Below, piece by piece: positions 24,306 through 33,652 of a stretch of 64,000 nucleotides of DNA. Each line of letters begins with the position of its first letter. Position 1 is the stretch's first letter. The position numbers and the translations under genes were made by a program. The notes below the pieces were generated by a model. It was not told where the DNA came from. It did no database searches and was given only the letters and a program-made list of their open reading frames with translations. The DNA is from Sphingobium lignivorans (GTDB lineage: Bacteria; Pseudomonadota; Alphaproteobacteria; Sphingomonadales; Sphingomonadaceae), in contig NZ_JACHKA010000001.1 of assembly GCF_014203955.1 (NCBI RefSeq), positions 3,193,001 through 3,257,000 of the forward strand, read 5' to 3'.

Positions 24306-26614
24306 CCAGGCTGCAGAACGCCATTGTCGGCGGCGTGCGCGCCGTCCTTGGCCATGTCCCGGCGAGCTGGCTGCCCGGCGGCACCCCCGATCCGCTGATC
24401 GACAAGCGCGTGGCGCTCGGCGGACAGCAGTCGCGGGTCGACGGGCCCGACAAGGTGCGCGGCGCGGCGCGGTTCGCCGCCGAGGTGCCGATGGAAGGGC
24501 TTCTCTACGCGGCCTTCGTCCATTCCACGATCGCGCGCGGCAAGATCGCCGAACTGGACATATCCGCAGCGCAAGCGGCGCCCGGCGTCGCGCTGGTTAT
24601 GACCTATCAAAATGCGCCCAGAATGAGCGTTCCGCCGCCCATCGGGATGACCAACCTGAAGGCCGCCGGCAATCACACATTGCCGATCATGCAGGACGCC
24701 GAGATTCGCTGGAACGGGCAGGTTGTGGCCGTGATCCTCGCCGAAACGCGCGAGCAGGCCGATCATGCCGCCACCTTGGTCCGCGTGCGCTATGATGCCA
24801 TGGCGGCCCGCACGCGCTTCGAGGAAGGCAAGGCGAGCGCCTACACGCCGGAATCGATCCTTGTCGAGCGCAACCGCCTCGACAAAGGCGATGCACGAAG
24901 GAAGTTCGCCGAAGCGGCCTGCAAGGTCGATGCCGTCTATACGACGCCCTGGGAGAACCATAATCCGATCGAGCCGCATGCCGCGACGATCGTCTGGCGT
25001 GAGGGGAAGCTGATCGTTCACGACGCGACCCAGATGGTCCACGGAACCGCCGGTTCGCTCGCGAAGATATTCGGGCTGAAGGCAGGCGATGTCCATGTCA
25101 GCTCGCCCTATGTCGGGGGCGGGTTCGGCGCGAAGGGCCTGTGGGATCATCAGATCCTCGGCGCGGCAGCCGCAAAGCTCACGGGCCGCCCGGTGCGCGT
25201 CACCCTCTCGCGCGCCAGCATGCACCGGCTGGTCGGCGGGCGCACACAGACCGAGCAGCGGGTGGCACTGGCTGCGGACGCGGATGGCAAGCTCAAGGCG
25301 CTGCTTCACCAGGGCTATGGCGTGAAGCCGCAGCACAGCGTCTGCGACGAAGGGTTCAGCCTCACTGGCCGCTCCCTCTACGCCAGCGAGAGCTTCGATA
25401 TCGTCCAGCATTATGTCGATCTCGACCTTCTCGCGAACAGCTTCATGCGCGGCCCCGGCGAGACGCCTGGCACTTTTGCGATCGAATGCGCGATGGATGA
25501 GCTGGCGCATGCCCTCGGCATGGACCCTATCGAACTGCGCCGAATCAACGCCGCGAGCCGTGACCCGGTGAGCGGGGCGCCCCACTCGCAGAATGCGATG
25601 ATGGAGGCCTATGACCTGGGCGCGGCGCGCATCGGCTGGGACCGGCGCACGGCGGAGCCAGGCATGCGGCGGGACGGCGAATGGCTGATCGGCATGGGCT
25701 GTGCCACCGGCACCTTTCCGTTCACCCGAATGCCCGGTACATCCGTCCGGATCACCATCGACGCCGCCGGCGACGCCCATGTGGCCAGCGCCGCCCACGA
25801 AATGGGCATGGGCACCGCGACGGTCCAGCGGCAGCACGCGGCCGATCGCCTCGGCCTCCCGCTCGATCGCGTCACGGTGACGATCGGGGACTCGAGCCTG
25901 CCTTTCGCCAGCTTTGCCGGCGGATCGTCGCAGACCGCATCACTGGCGGCGGCCATCAGCGCGGCCAGCGGAAAACTCGCGGTTCAGCTTATGCGGATGG
26001 CGGGCAACGACACGCCGCTGGCGGGCCTCAAGCCAGGCGAGGTCGAATTCGCGGACGGCGGCTTGCGCAGTGTCGAGGATCCCGCCCGCCACGAAAGCTT
26101 CGCCTCCATCCTGGGCCGCGCCGGCCGACACGAGCTGAGCGTGGTCGGCGAAAGCGGTGCGCCGCTCGAAATACTGAAATACGCCATGCACAGTACCTCG
26201 GCGATCTTCTGCGAATTGCGGGTCAGCAACGTCACGGGCGAAATTCGCGTCGATCGTCTGGTCGGTGCCTTCGATTGCGGTCGCATCCTGAATGCCAAGA
26301 CAGCCGCCAGCCAGTTCAAGGGTGGCATGATCATGGGCCTGGGTATGGCCCTGACCGAGGAGACTCTGCTCGACGAGCGCACCGGCCGCATCATGAGCAC
26401 GTCCCTGGCCGACTATCATGTGCCCGTGCATCTCGACGTGCCCGACATTGATGTCTTGTGGACCGACATCCCCGATCCCCGCACGCCCCTCGGCGCGCGC
26501 GGGATCGGCGAAATCGGAACGACCGGCGTGGCGGCAGCCCTCGCCAATGCTGTCTTCAACGCAACGGGCAAGCGCGTGCGCGACTTGCCCCTTACACTGG
26601 ACAAGCTGATCTGA
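24302..26614 (+). CDS. molybdenum hydroxylase catalytic subunit (molybdopterin-binding)
   Basis: A 770-residue catalytic subunit of the xanthine dehydrogenase family. The N-terminal a/b-hammerhead domain starts at RVDGPDKVRGAARFAAEVPM. Cofactor-binding loops include VGGGFGAKG, and the C-terminal GARGIGEIGTTG carries the base-catalyst Glu. The ATG at 24302 overlaps the FAD-subunit stop; the frame is open further upstream, but that is noise inside the preceding gene. The substrate (aldehyde, purine or N-heterocycle) cannot be read from sequence. No XdhC/PaoD-type maturation gene follows. Confidence 0.92.
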   Translation: MTRLQNAIVGGVRAVLGHVPASWLPGGTPDPLIDKRVALGGQQSRVDGPDKVRGAARFAAEVPMEGLLYAAFVHSTIARGKIAELDISAAQAAPGVALVMTYQNAPRMSVPPPIGMTNLKAAGNHTLPIMQDAEIRWNGQVVAVILAETREQADHAATLVRVRYDAMAARTRFEEGKASAYTPESILVERNRLDKGDARRKFAEAACKVDAVYTTPWENHNPIEPHAATIVWREGKLIVHDATQMVHGTAGSLAKIFGLKAGDVHVSSPYVGGGFGAKGLWDHQILGAAAAKLTGRPVRVTLSRASMHRLVGGRTQTEQRVALAADADGKLKALLHQGYGVKPQHSVCDEGFSLTGRSLYASESFDIVQHYVDLDLLANSFMRGPGETPGTFAIECAMDELAHALGMDPIELRRINAASRDPVSGAPHSQNAMMEAYDLGAARIGWDRRTAEPGMRRDGEWLIGMGCATGTFPFTRMPGTSVRITIDAAGDAHVASAAHEMGMGTATVQRQHAADRLGLPLDRVTVTIGDSSLPFASFAGGSSQTASLAAAISAASGKLAVQLMRMAGNDTPLAGLKPGEVEFADGGLRSVEDPARHESFASILGRAGRHELSVVGESGAPLEILKYAMHSTSAIFCELRVSNVTGEIRVDRLVGAFDCGRILNAKTAASQFKGGMIMGLGMALTEETLLDERTGRIMSTSLADYHVPVHLDVPDIDVLWTDIPDPRTPLGARGIGEIGTTGVAAALANAVFNATGKRVRDLPLTLDKLI

Positions 26615-26807
26615 CCCGACCGGAATGGCGGCCGGCGGCTCAGCAAGGATGAGATCGTAGCGCCCGGGATGGCGTTGGCACTCGCGGAACGAACGGAGAA
26701 AACCCGCCCGAGTGAAAAAAGATCGGCGGATATGTCACACTGCCTCTTCCTGCGTCGTCAGGGTTGGCGAGCGTTTTTGAACGCCGCCCAAGAGGAAGGA
26801 AATCATC

Positions 26808-27263
26808 ATGAGCAAAGACAAGCGACTGATCTGGCACGAGGTCGCCCCGCAGGGCGCCAAGGCGCTGTTCGGCATCCACCATTATGTCACCACAGGCACC
26901 AACCTTCCTGAGGAACTGATCCACCTCGTCTTCCTGCGTGTTTCGCAGATCAACGGTTGCGCCCATTGCATCGATCTGCACACGCGCGATCTGCTGAAAA
27001 CCATGCCGATCGACAAGGTCGCGCTACTACCGGTCTGGGCCGAGGTGCCTCATCTGTTTCCCGAGCAGTATCGCGCGGCGCTGGCCTGGGCCGAGGAGGT
27101 GACGCTGCTCAGCGAGACGCACGCATCGGATGAAGCCTATGCAGCAGCTGCGACCGCGTTCCCACCCAAGGACCTGGTTGATCTCACCATCACGATCGCA
27201 GCGATGAACGCCTTCAATCGGCTCGGCGCACCGTTTCGATTGCCCGTGAAGGCTCAGGCCTGA
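26808..27263 (+). CDS. carboxymuconolactone decarboxylase/AhpD-like protein
   Basis: A 151-residue all-helical protein of the AhpD-like superfamily. The redox/active motif is INGCAHCIDLHTRDL (CxxC with the downstream His/Asp, about residues 47-61), preceded by PEELIHLVFLRVSQ. Such proteins are small peroxidase-type or thiol-dependent reductases. Good GGAAGGAAA ribosome site. It stands alone between the molybdenum hydroxylase operon and a damaged NTF2-like gene. Confidence 0.88.
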   Translation: MSKDKRLIWHEVAPQGAKALFGIHHYVTTGTNLPEELIHLVFLRVSQINGCAHCIDLHTRDLLKTMPIDKVALLPVWAEVPHLFPEQYRAALAWAEEVTLLSETHASDEAYAAAATAFPPKDLVDLTITIAAMNAFNRLGAPFRLPVKAQA

Positions 27264-27334
27264 TCTGCGCCGGCGATTCCGTACCGCGCTGCGAACCGAA
27301 ACTCTTCTCATGACACCCAACAAGGAAACTGCCG

Positions 27335-27903
27335 ATGGCTTCCAAGCCTGAACTCTCCCGCGCGCTGGAGGGATCGTCCCCTCGCTCCTCCAGCATTTCA
27401 ACTCGATGGATATCGACATCATGTGCGGCTTCTATGAGCCCGACACCATATTGGTCAGCGCCAATGGCGAACCACAGCGCGGGGCCCCGGCCATTCGGGC
27501 TGAGTTGCTGAAATATTATAGCGCGCAACTGCCGATGGTGATCATCGCCCGCCACATCTTAGTGGCGGACACGATTGCATCGCTCGTGCTCGACTGGAAC
27601 ATCGTTGGGAAGACACCGACTGGTCAAGACTTTCACATGGTCGCAACGTCGAATGACATCGCCCGGCGCGGTCCGGACGGATATTGGTGGTACATCATCG
27701 ACAACCCCTTCGGCACACGAGTCCGTCACTCGCCTGACCTGCTTTGTGCGTCTGGTCCGGGGCGGACGCCTTGTAAGAGCCTGTCGAGCGGAGGGTGCGG
27801 GGTGCCCCTAGAAGGGGTAGCGGGAGACAGGTCGGCCCCTGCTCAGGGGATGACTTTCCCCAGGAGCATCGACTCTCAGCGGCAAAACACAGCCGCCCCA
27901 TGA
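27335..27903 (+). pseudogene. frameshifted NTF2-like (SnoaL) gene
   Basis: The gene appears to start at ATG 27335 after AAGGAAA, giving MASKPELSRALEG. A base is then missing around 27371-27374, and the sequence continues in the next frame as GIVPSLLQHFNSMDID, GFYEPDTILVSANGEPQRGA, AIRAELLKYYSAQLP, and so on to WWYIIDNPFGTR, a typical SnoaL-like fold. After about 27725 the frame runs on for ~60 residues without family character, so the original stop may also be lost. A downstream ATG (27406) would give only a truncated protein. Sequencing error is not excluded. Confidence 0.55.
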
Positions 27904-28039
27904 GGGATCTGAGCAATTACGCTGGGCACTCGACGCTCGCGGGTTCCGAACCCCTGGACACCAGGTGGACACCAGCAGCCAAGCACCGGCGCTCCCCGAG
28001 ATGGGAGGCTTTGCAACACATTGACATAAGGAAGAAAAC

Positions 28040-28114
28040 TGGAGCGGGCGAAGGGATTCGAACCCTCGACCCCAACCTTGGCAAGGTTGTGCTCTACCCC
28101 TGAGCTACGCCCGC
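28040..28114 (-). tRNA. tRNA-Gly (GCC anticodon)
   Basis: On the minus strand the acceptor stem GCGGGCG pairs with CGCCCGC; the D-arm has TAGCTCAGGGGTAGAGCA, the anticodon loop is TTGCCAA (anticodon GCC), and the T-arm has GGTTCGAATCC. The 3' CCA is encoded (28040-28042). Length is 75 with CCA, normal for bacterial tRNA-Gly. Confidence 0.96.
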
Positions 28115-28286
28115 TCTGGCGGACCGGAGAGTTGCCCCCGGTCGGGTGAGCGGCGCACCTAGCACCGCCTCCCGGGGGCGGCAAGCCCCTTTTTCATCTC
28201 CTCAAAGAATTCGGCGCGCCCTTGCGAAGGAGGCGCGTTCCACCCCATATGGGCCCAGTCAAACGGGCGCAGCAGGAGACAGGAAC

Positions 28287-29198
28287 GTGGCCACTCTCGG
28301 GTTGAGCGAGCAAGACAAGCAAGCCGTTGCGGACTTCCGCCGCGACGTCGTCGAGCCGTCGCAGACCAAGCTCGTGCTCGTCGATTTCTGGGCGGAATGG
28401 TGCGGCCCCTGCAAGCAGCTCTCGCCAGTGATCGAGAAGATCGCGGCCGAATATGCCGATCGCGGCGTCCTGCTCGTCAAGATCAATGTCGACGAGAATC
28501 GCTTCATCGCCAGCCAGTTCCGGGTCCAGTCGATCCCCACGGTCTATGCCGTCTTCCAGGGACAGCCGGTGGCCGATCTCACTCAGGCCCGGACGGAAAG
28601 CCAGTATCGCCAGATGCTGGACCAGATCCTCGCCCAGTTGCCGATCGAGAGCGAAGCCGGGCAGCGCGCGCAGGATCTCGAGCCCTTGCTTGCCATGGGC
28701 GAAGAGGTGCTGAACGCAGGCGATGCGGAGCGGGCCCTCGCCATCTTCGCGCAGATCAGCGAAATGGCGCCGGAAAGCGCCGAGGCCGCTGGCGGCCAGG
28801 TCCGCGCGATGGCTGCGCTAGGCCTTACCGACGAGGCCGAGGCGCTCATCGCCTCGCTCCCGCCCGAGCTGTCGAAAGAGGCCGCCATCGAGCGTGGCCG
28901 GTCGGCGATCGCGCTTGCCCGGTCCGCCAAGCCGGGCATCGATGTTGCGCCCCTCCAGGCCCGGCTCGAGGCCAACCCGGACGATCATGAAGCCCTGTTC
29001 GAGCTGTCATCCGCCTATATGGCCAATGGCGATCGCGATGCGGCAGCGGATGCCCTGCTCCGGAGCATCGAGAAGGATCGTTCCTGGGAGGACGGGAAGG
29101 CCCGCGCGCAGCTTCTCCAGCTCTTCGAGGTGGTGGGTCTTGAGGATCCCTGGGTCGCTGCCCAGCGGCGCCGCTTGTCCGCCATCCTCTTCGCGTAA
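28287..29198 (+). CDS. thioredoxin-TPR co-chaperone (CnoX/YbbN type)
   Basis: A 303-residue protein with an N-terminal thioredoxin domain (about 10-115; active site FWAEWCGPCKQL, cis-Pro in VQSIPTVYAV) and C-terminal tetratricopeptide-type repeats (about 140-300; MGEEVLNAGDAERALAIFAQ, FELSSAYMANGDRDAAADAL). This is the CnoX/YbbN layout: a holdase that protects and hands over clients to chaperonins during oxidative stress. GTG 28287, after CAGGAGA, is preferred over upstream starts. Confidence 0.88.
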   Translation: MATLGLSEQDKQAVADFRRDVVEPSQTKLVLVDFWAEWCGPCKQLSPVIEKIAAEYADRGVLLVKINVDENRFIASQFRVQSIPTVYAVFQGQPVADLTQARTESQYRQMLDQILAQLPIESEAGQRAQDLEPLLAMGEEVLNAGDAERALAIFAQISEMAPESAEAAGGQVRAMAALGLTDEAEALIASLPPELSKEAAIERGRSAIALARSAKPGIDVAPLQARLEANPDDHEALFELSSAYMANGDRDAAADALLRSIEKDRSWEDGKARAQLLQLFEVVGLEDPWVAAQRRRLSAILFA

Positions 29199-29206
29199 GC
29201 CATATC

Positions 29207-29824
29207 GTGGGACGGCGCCTGGCGATCTTCCCTTTGGGTGGCGCGATCCTGTTCCCGCGCATGCATCTGCCCCTGCACATTTTCGAGCCGCGCTATCGTG
29301 CGATGGTGATGGAGGCCATGGCGCGAGACCGCCGGATCGGCATGATCCAGCCGAGTGGTCCGGGCGAGCCTGCGCCGCTTTATTCCGTTGGCTGCATCGG
29401 GCGCATTGCCGAGGTGGAAGCGCTGGAGGACGGGCGCTTCAACATCATTCTGACGGGAGAGACGCGGTTCCGCGTCGCGCGCGAACTCGACGTGACCACC
29501 CTGTTCCGGCAAGTCGAGGCCGAACTGCTGGACGAGGAGGAAGCGGAGCCGCAATTCCTGGCGCCCAGCGAACGTGCGGCGCTCGAAGAGGAGGCCCGGA
29601 CCTTCGCGGACGCTCTGGGCTATGCCGTGGAATGGGATGCCGTTGCCACGCTGGACGATGAGACGCTTGTCAACGCCATTGCCCAGATCGCCCCTTTCGA
29701 CACCGCTTCGAAGCAGGGCCTGCTCGAGGCGGAAGGCCTCTCCCAGCGCTCGGAAATGACCATCCAGCTCATGCAGTTCTTCCGTCGTGGCGAGGACGGA
29801 CAGGGAAGCATGCGCCTCCACTGA
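29207..29824 (+). CDS. Lon protease substrate-binding domain protein
   Basis: A 205-residue stand-alone LON-SB (Lon N-domain) protein without ATPase or protease parts. The characteristic start is RRLAIFPLGGAILFPRMHLP, then LHIFEPRYRAMVMEAM and later LTGETRFRVARELD. Start is GTG, 8 bases after the upstream stop, so it is co-transcribed with the thioredoxin-TPR gene. Such proteins are common in alphaproteobacteria beside this thioredoxin; the function is presumed in protein quality control but not established. Confidence 0.87.
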   Translation: MGRRLAIFPLGGAILFPRMHLPLHIFEPRYRAMVMEAMARDRRIGMIQPSGPGEPAPLYSVGCIGRIAEVEALEDGRFNIILTGETRFRVARELDVTTLFRQVEAELLDEEEAEPQFLAPSERAALEEEARTFADALGYAVEWDAVATLDDETLVNAIAQIAPFDTASKQGLLEAEGLSQRSEMTIQLMQFFRRGEDGQGSMRLH

Positions 29825-29931
29825 GGCTCCTGGCCTGCGACAGCCTGCACCCTGGACGCATCAGAGCGCGGGAGCAGGCTGTTTGGATCCACCGCCGACG
29901 CCCGGATGAGGCGTCGCGACGGATTATAAAG

Positions 29932-30237
29932 TCAGGCCGCGACCGCGACGGGCAGCAGGTCGTCATTCTCGGCATCAACCGCGTCCGACGGGGACACCGT
30001 CGACACGGGCTGCTGGACGGCAACCTTGCGCGGCGCCTTGAAGAGGAGCCGGCTCGCCAGCACGATCGCGCCTGCGGCGAGATAAAGCGCGACCGCAGCA
30101 GTCAGATTGAAGAAGACCAGAGTTGCGAAGGCCACCCGCAGCCATGTGGGGTTGACGCCCAGATCCTCACCGATCGCTTCGCAGACGCCCAACAGGGTAT
30201 CGTTCCGGGCGACGAGGGAAGGCTGGTAGGTCTGCAT
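29932..30237 (-). CDS. PspC-domain membrane protein
   Basis: A 101-residue protein with a PspC domain (about residues 8-65): ARNDTLLGVCEAIGEDLGVN, TWLRVAFATLVFFNLTAAVA and LYLAAGAIVLAS, one or two membrane helices. The C-terminus is a hydrophilic tail ending in alanine/valine-rich residues. PspC domains occur in envelope-stress proteins; no other psp gene is adjacent, so the role is open. Convergent with the Lon-domain gene. Confidence 0.85.
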   Translation of the reverse strand: MQTYQPSLVARNDTLLGVCEAIGEDLGVNPTWLRVAFATLVFFNLTAAVALYLAAGAIVLASRLLFKAPRKVAVQQPVSTVSPSDAVDAENDDLLPVAVAA

Positions 30238-30475
30238 ATCTGGCTCCTGTAATCTCGTTTGGCCGGACAGTCGGCCATCTGTTGTCTTGCTCTATGCAGG
30301 GACCGTGCCATTCCCGAAAATGGCTGTTTTCCGCCCTTTCTATAGACGCACCGTCTCATGCTCGGCTCTACAACTCAGTGCCGGGTGCCAAATGTTGGCG
30401 TTTTCCCCATATCGGTGGAGTGTCGATGCAAGACCGCGATGGGCCGCATTGTGCACTGCAACACGTTAACCGCGC
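30238..30475. other. non-coding stretch upstream of the PspC gene
   Basis: No long coding frame. It holds the PspC promoter region and, at 30449-30463, an imperfect palindrome TTGTGCACTGCAACA (TGCA-C-TGCA core), resembling TGC/GCA-type operator sites. A 49-codon frame follows at 30476-30625. Confidence 0.4.
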
Positions 30476-30625
30476 ATGTACGTGCCTCCTGCGCCAGCGG
30501 AAAGCCTGCAGATCGAAGAGGCACGAGCACTCGCCCTGGCGGATGCTTTCGCGAGATGGGGCGGGGCGGCCTCGCCGGGCGCGACGCCTGCGGGTTGGGC
30601 CGCGCTTGCGGAACCGGGCAGCTAG
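30476..30625 (+). CDS. possible 49-residue protein, unrecognised
   Basis: A short frame with protein-like composition (helix-forming EEARALALADAFARWGG, then Gly/Pro/Ala-rich) and GC-rich third codon positions. It has no clear ribosome site, overlaps the 3' end of the ubiH-type gene by 4 bases in convergent orientation, and matches no family I recognise. It could equally be the broken end of an older gene. Confidence 0.25.
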   Translation: MYVPPAPAESLQIEEARALALADAFARWGGAASPGATPAGWAALAEPGS

Positions 30626-31830
30626 ATCGCTTCGCCCAGCAGGAGCCGCGGCTTGGCGCCGCTCTCCCCACGCGCTTCGGCCATGAAGCGGGACTTGAGC
30701 GGTTCGAGGCGCTGGACAGCGGACAGGCCGGTCCGCCTCAGCAGGGAGGCCGGACGGCCGGGCACATCGAACAATCTCACCAGCCCGTCCATCATGATCG
30801 TCACGCTGAGCGAATCCAGGGCTCTCCAGCGCTGGTAGCGGGTAAGCAGTTGCGCATCGCCCGGCTCGAGGCCGATGCGCATCCCCTCGACAATGACTTC
30901 CGCGAGCGCGGCGGCATCGCGATAACCCAGATTGACCCCCTGCCCCGCAATCGGGTGGATGCCGTGCGCGGCATCGCCCACCAGCGCCAGGCGGCGATCG
31001 ACGATCCGCGCGGCGCGGTGATATCCCAGCGGATAGCTCTGCACTGGCGCTGCCAGCTTGATCGCGCCGAGGAAACTGCCCATCCGCTTTTCCGCCTCGG
31101 CGAGAAGCGCCGTCTCCGGCAGCTTCATATAGGCGGGGGCATGACCGGTGGGCACGGTCCAGACGATGGCCGAGCGGGTGCCGGGCAGCATCGGCAGCAG
31201 CGCGAAGGGGCCGCCGGGATAGAAGATCTCATAAGCGGTGTTGCCGTGCGCCACCTCATGATCGATCGCCGTGACCAGCGCGGTGTGCGGATAGGACCAT
31301 CGGGCGACGGGAATACCCGCCAGCTCGCGCGTGGGGCTGCCACGCCCTTCCGCACCGACGAGCAGGCTTCCGGACAGCGCGGCGCCACTTGCCAGACGAA
31401 CACGCACCCCGTGCTCCTCCCGCTCCACCGCCACCGCGCTGTCCGGCTGGAACCGGGTGATGCCGCTGGTCAAGCGTGCAGCCGCCTCGATGCCGATCCG
31501 CATGTCGCGGTTCGGAATCATGTAGCCCATGGAGCCATCGTCCGGATCGGGCGTGAAATCGAGCGCGCCGCCCGAAAGCCCTTCGCTCACCCAGATGCGG
31601 TCGATCGGGCAGATCTTGCCGTCCAGATGCGGGGCGACGCCGATCGCCTCGAACAGCTTCCAGCTCGCGCTGGCAATGGCCGAGACGCGTCCGTCGAAGC
31701 CGGGAGCCAGCGTGCCGGCCGGATCGGCGGGATCGATGACGGCGCTGGACACGCCATGGCGGCCCAGAGCGATGGCGAGACTGAGGCCGACCAGACCGCC
31801 GCCCAGGATGATGACGTCAAATCGCTGCAT
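30622..31830 (-). CDS. UbiH/UbiF/COQ6-type FAD-dependent monooxygenase
   Basis: A 402-residue flavoprotein hydroxylase. N-terminal FAD-binding FDVIILGGGLVGLSLAIALG, the mid motif PNRDMRIGIEA, and the second FAD motif LVGDAAHGIHPIAGQGVNLG (about 281-300) identify the UbiH/UbiF/UbiI/COQ6 group, which hydroxylates the ubiquinone ring. Which ring position it acts on cannot be told. It is transcribed alone; downstream lies only a doubtful convergent short frame. Confidence 0.88.
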   Translation of the reverse strand: MQRFDVIILGGGLVGLSLAIALGRHGVSSAVIDPADPAGTLAPGFDGRVSAIASASWKLFEAIGVAPHLDGKICPIDRIWVSEGLSGGALDFTPDPDDGSMGYMIPNRDMRIGIEAAARLTSGITRFQPDSAVAVEREEHGVRVRLASGAALSGSLLVGAEGRGSPTRELAGIPVARWSYPHTALVTAIDHEVAHGNTAYEIFYPGGPFALLPMLPGTRSAIVWTVPTGHAPAYMKLPETALLAEAEKRMGSFLGAIKLAAPVQSYPLGYHRAARIVDRRLALVGDAAHGIHPIAGQGVNLGYRDAAALAEVIVEGMRIGLEPGDAQLLTRYQRWRALDSLSVTIMMDGLVRLFDVPGRPASLLRRTGLSAVQRLEPLKSRFMAEARGESGAKPRLLLGEAI

Positions 31831-31925
31831 GCTGCCTCTCTAGCTCCGGCAATGGCGAAAGGCGACGGAAAATGCCGCACCCGCGTGGCGAGCGACAGCA
31901 GAATGATGGCCCGGAAGGGCGCACG

Positions 31926-32684
31926 TCAGACGCGCGGGCGACTCACCAGCACCGTGTCCTCGTCGAGCCGCGCATAAGCGAATGCCACGCCGAACACCGC
32001 TTCCAGCGCTTGGGGTGTCATGACCGATTTCGTGGGGCCCGCCGCCGCCAGCCGGCCACGATCGAGCAACACCACCTCGTCGGCAAGTTGCGCCGCGAGC
32101 GCGAGATCATGCACCACCACCACGACGCCGATGCCCCGCGCGGCGATCTGCCGAAGCTGCATCATCAGCGCCTGGCGATAAGCGATATCGAGTGCCGCGA
32201 AGGGCTCATCGGCCAGCAGCCAGCGCGGCTCTCCGGCCAGGACTCTCGCCAGCATGGCCCGCGAGCGCTCTCCCCCGGAGAGGGTCCCGGCGAGCCGATC
32301 AGCAAAGCCGGTCATGCCCGTCTCGTCCAGCGCTTTCGCGATGGCGCGCTGCCCCGCCTCGCTTTGTGCATCGCCATGCGGGACGCGGCCGAGACTGACG
32401 AGCGCGCGCACAGAAACGTTCCAGTGCAGCGGCGGGTCTTGTGGCAGGTAGCCGATGTCCCGCGCGCGCGCCTTCGCTGCACGGTCCGGCAAGGGCGCTT
32501 CATCGAGCAGCACATCTCCACGCGCGGGCGACAGAAGCCCGGCCAGGCAAGCGAGCAAGGTCGACTTGCCGGCGCCGTTCGGACCAATGATCGCCGTCAC
32601 GCGCCCCGGCGCGAGCGACAGGTAGATCTTGTCGAGCAGAACGGCATCGCCTGCCTTCACATGCACGCCCTGAGCCGCAAGCAT
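31926..32684 (-). CDS. btuD: vitamin B12 ABC transporter ATP-binding protein
   Basis: A 252-residue ABC ATPase: Walker A GPNGAGKST (about 35-43), Q-loop in YLPQDPP, signature LSGGERSRAML, Walker B WLLADEPFAALD and switch His in VVVHDLALAA. Its ATG overlaps the permease stop (ATGA). It is last in the riboswitch-controlled btuB-btuF-btuC-btuD unit, which fixes the substrate class as cobalamin or a related corrinoid rather than siderophore. Confidence 0.87.
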   Translation of the reverse strand: MLAAQGVHVKAGDAVLLDKIYLSLAPGRVTAIIGPNGAGKSTLLACLAGLLSPARGDVLLDEAPLPDRAAKARARDIGYLPQDPPLHWNVSVRALVSLGRVPHGDAQSEAGQRAIAKALDETGMTGFADRLAGTLSGGERSRAMLARVLAGEPRWLLADEPFAALDIAYRQALMMQLRQIAARGIGVVVVVHDLALAAQLADEVVLLDRGRLAAAGPTKSVMTPQALEAVFGVAFAYARLDEDTVLVSRPRV

Positions 32685-33652
32685 CAGACCAGCTCCCGTC
32701 GGTAGCGCGCCAGCAGCGCGAAGAAGAAGGGCGCGCCGATCAGCGCCATCGCGACGCCGAGCCGCAATTCGCCGGCACCGGGCGTGAGCCGTACCAGGCT
32801 GTCCGCGACCAGCACGAGCAGGGCGCCGCCAAGTGCGGACGGCAGCAGCAGGCGGGACGGCTCGGCGCCGAAGAAAGGCCGCAGCATGTGCGGCACCATC
32901 AGTCCCACAAAGCCGACAATGCCGGTGACCGCGACCGATCCGCCGACCGTGAACGCAAGCGCCACGGCCAGCATCCACTGCAGCCGGGCGAGATCGACGC
33001 CGAGCGAGCGGGCCACCACTTCGCCAAGCGTCAGCGCATCGAGCGCGCGCCCCTGCGCCAGGACGAGCAGGCTTCCGGCAAGGACGAGAGGCGCGGCGAT
33101 CCGCAGCTCCGCCCAGCCCCGATCGGTCAACGCGCCCATCAGCCAGTTGATGATCTCCGAGGTCGCGAAGGGATTGGGCGCCAATGTGATGAGCAATGCG
33201 GTCAGGGCACCGGCAAGCGAGGACAACACGGTCCCCGCCAGCAGGAAGGCGACGGCGCTGGCGGTTCGGCCCGCAAGCAGGCCGAGCAGCAGAACCGCCA
33301 GCGCGGCCCCCGCCATGGCAAAGGCCGCCACGATCTCGCCCGATGCACCCAGGCCGAGGAAAATCGCCGTCACCGCGCCGAGCGCCGCCAGCGCGGAAAT
33401 GCCGAGGATTGCCGGATCGGCGAGGGGATTGCGCGTGTAGCCCTGCAAGGCCGCGCCGGAGAGGCCGAGGCCCGCGCCAATCGTCATAGCGAGCAGCGCG
33501 CGCGGGAGACGCAGGTCCATCATGATGATCGCGCGCGGATCGCCACTTGCCATCCCCCCGATCGGCACCCAGACCTTGCCTGCGAGGAGCGCCAGCACGA
33601 ACGCCAGCACGACGCCCGCGCACAGCAGCGCAAGTTTCCCGCCCCGGCTCAT
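32684..33652 (-). CDS. btuC: vitamin B12 ABC transporter permease (FecCD family)
   Basis: A 322-residue FecCD/BtuC permease with about nine or ten membrane helices. Family motifs are RLPRALLAMTIGAGLGLSGA, LQGYTRNPLADPAILGISAL, TGIVGFVGLMVPHMLRPFFG and LVADSLVRL, followed by RLGVAMALIGAPFFFALLAR at the end. ATG 33652 overlaps the stop of the binding-protein gene. It imports corrinoid across the inner membrane with BtuD and BtuF. Confidence 0.9.
   Translation of the reverse strand: MSRGGKLALLCAGVVLAFVLALLAGKVWVPIGGMASGDPRAIIMMDLRLPRALLAMTIGAGLGLSGAALQGYTRNPLADPAILGISALAALGAVTAIFLGLGASGEIVAAFAMAGAALAVLLLGLLAGRTASAVAFLLAGTVLSSLAGALTALLITLAPNPFATSEIINWLMGALTDRGWAELRIAAPLVLAGSLLVLAQGRALDALTLGEVVARSLGVDLARLQWMLAVALAFTVGGSVAVTGIVGFVGLMVPHMLRPFFGAEPSRLLLPSALGGALLVLVADSLVRLTPGAGELRLGVAMALIGAPFFFALLARYRRELV

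Noticed and set aside
24023-25837. Minus-strand frame of 604 codons
   Set aside because: Antisense to the molybdenum hydroxylase catalytic subunit; shadow composition.
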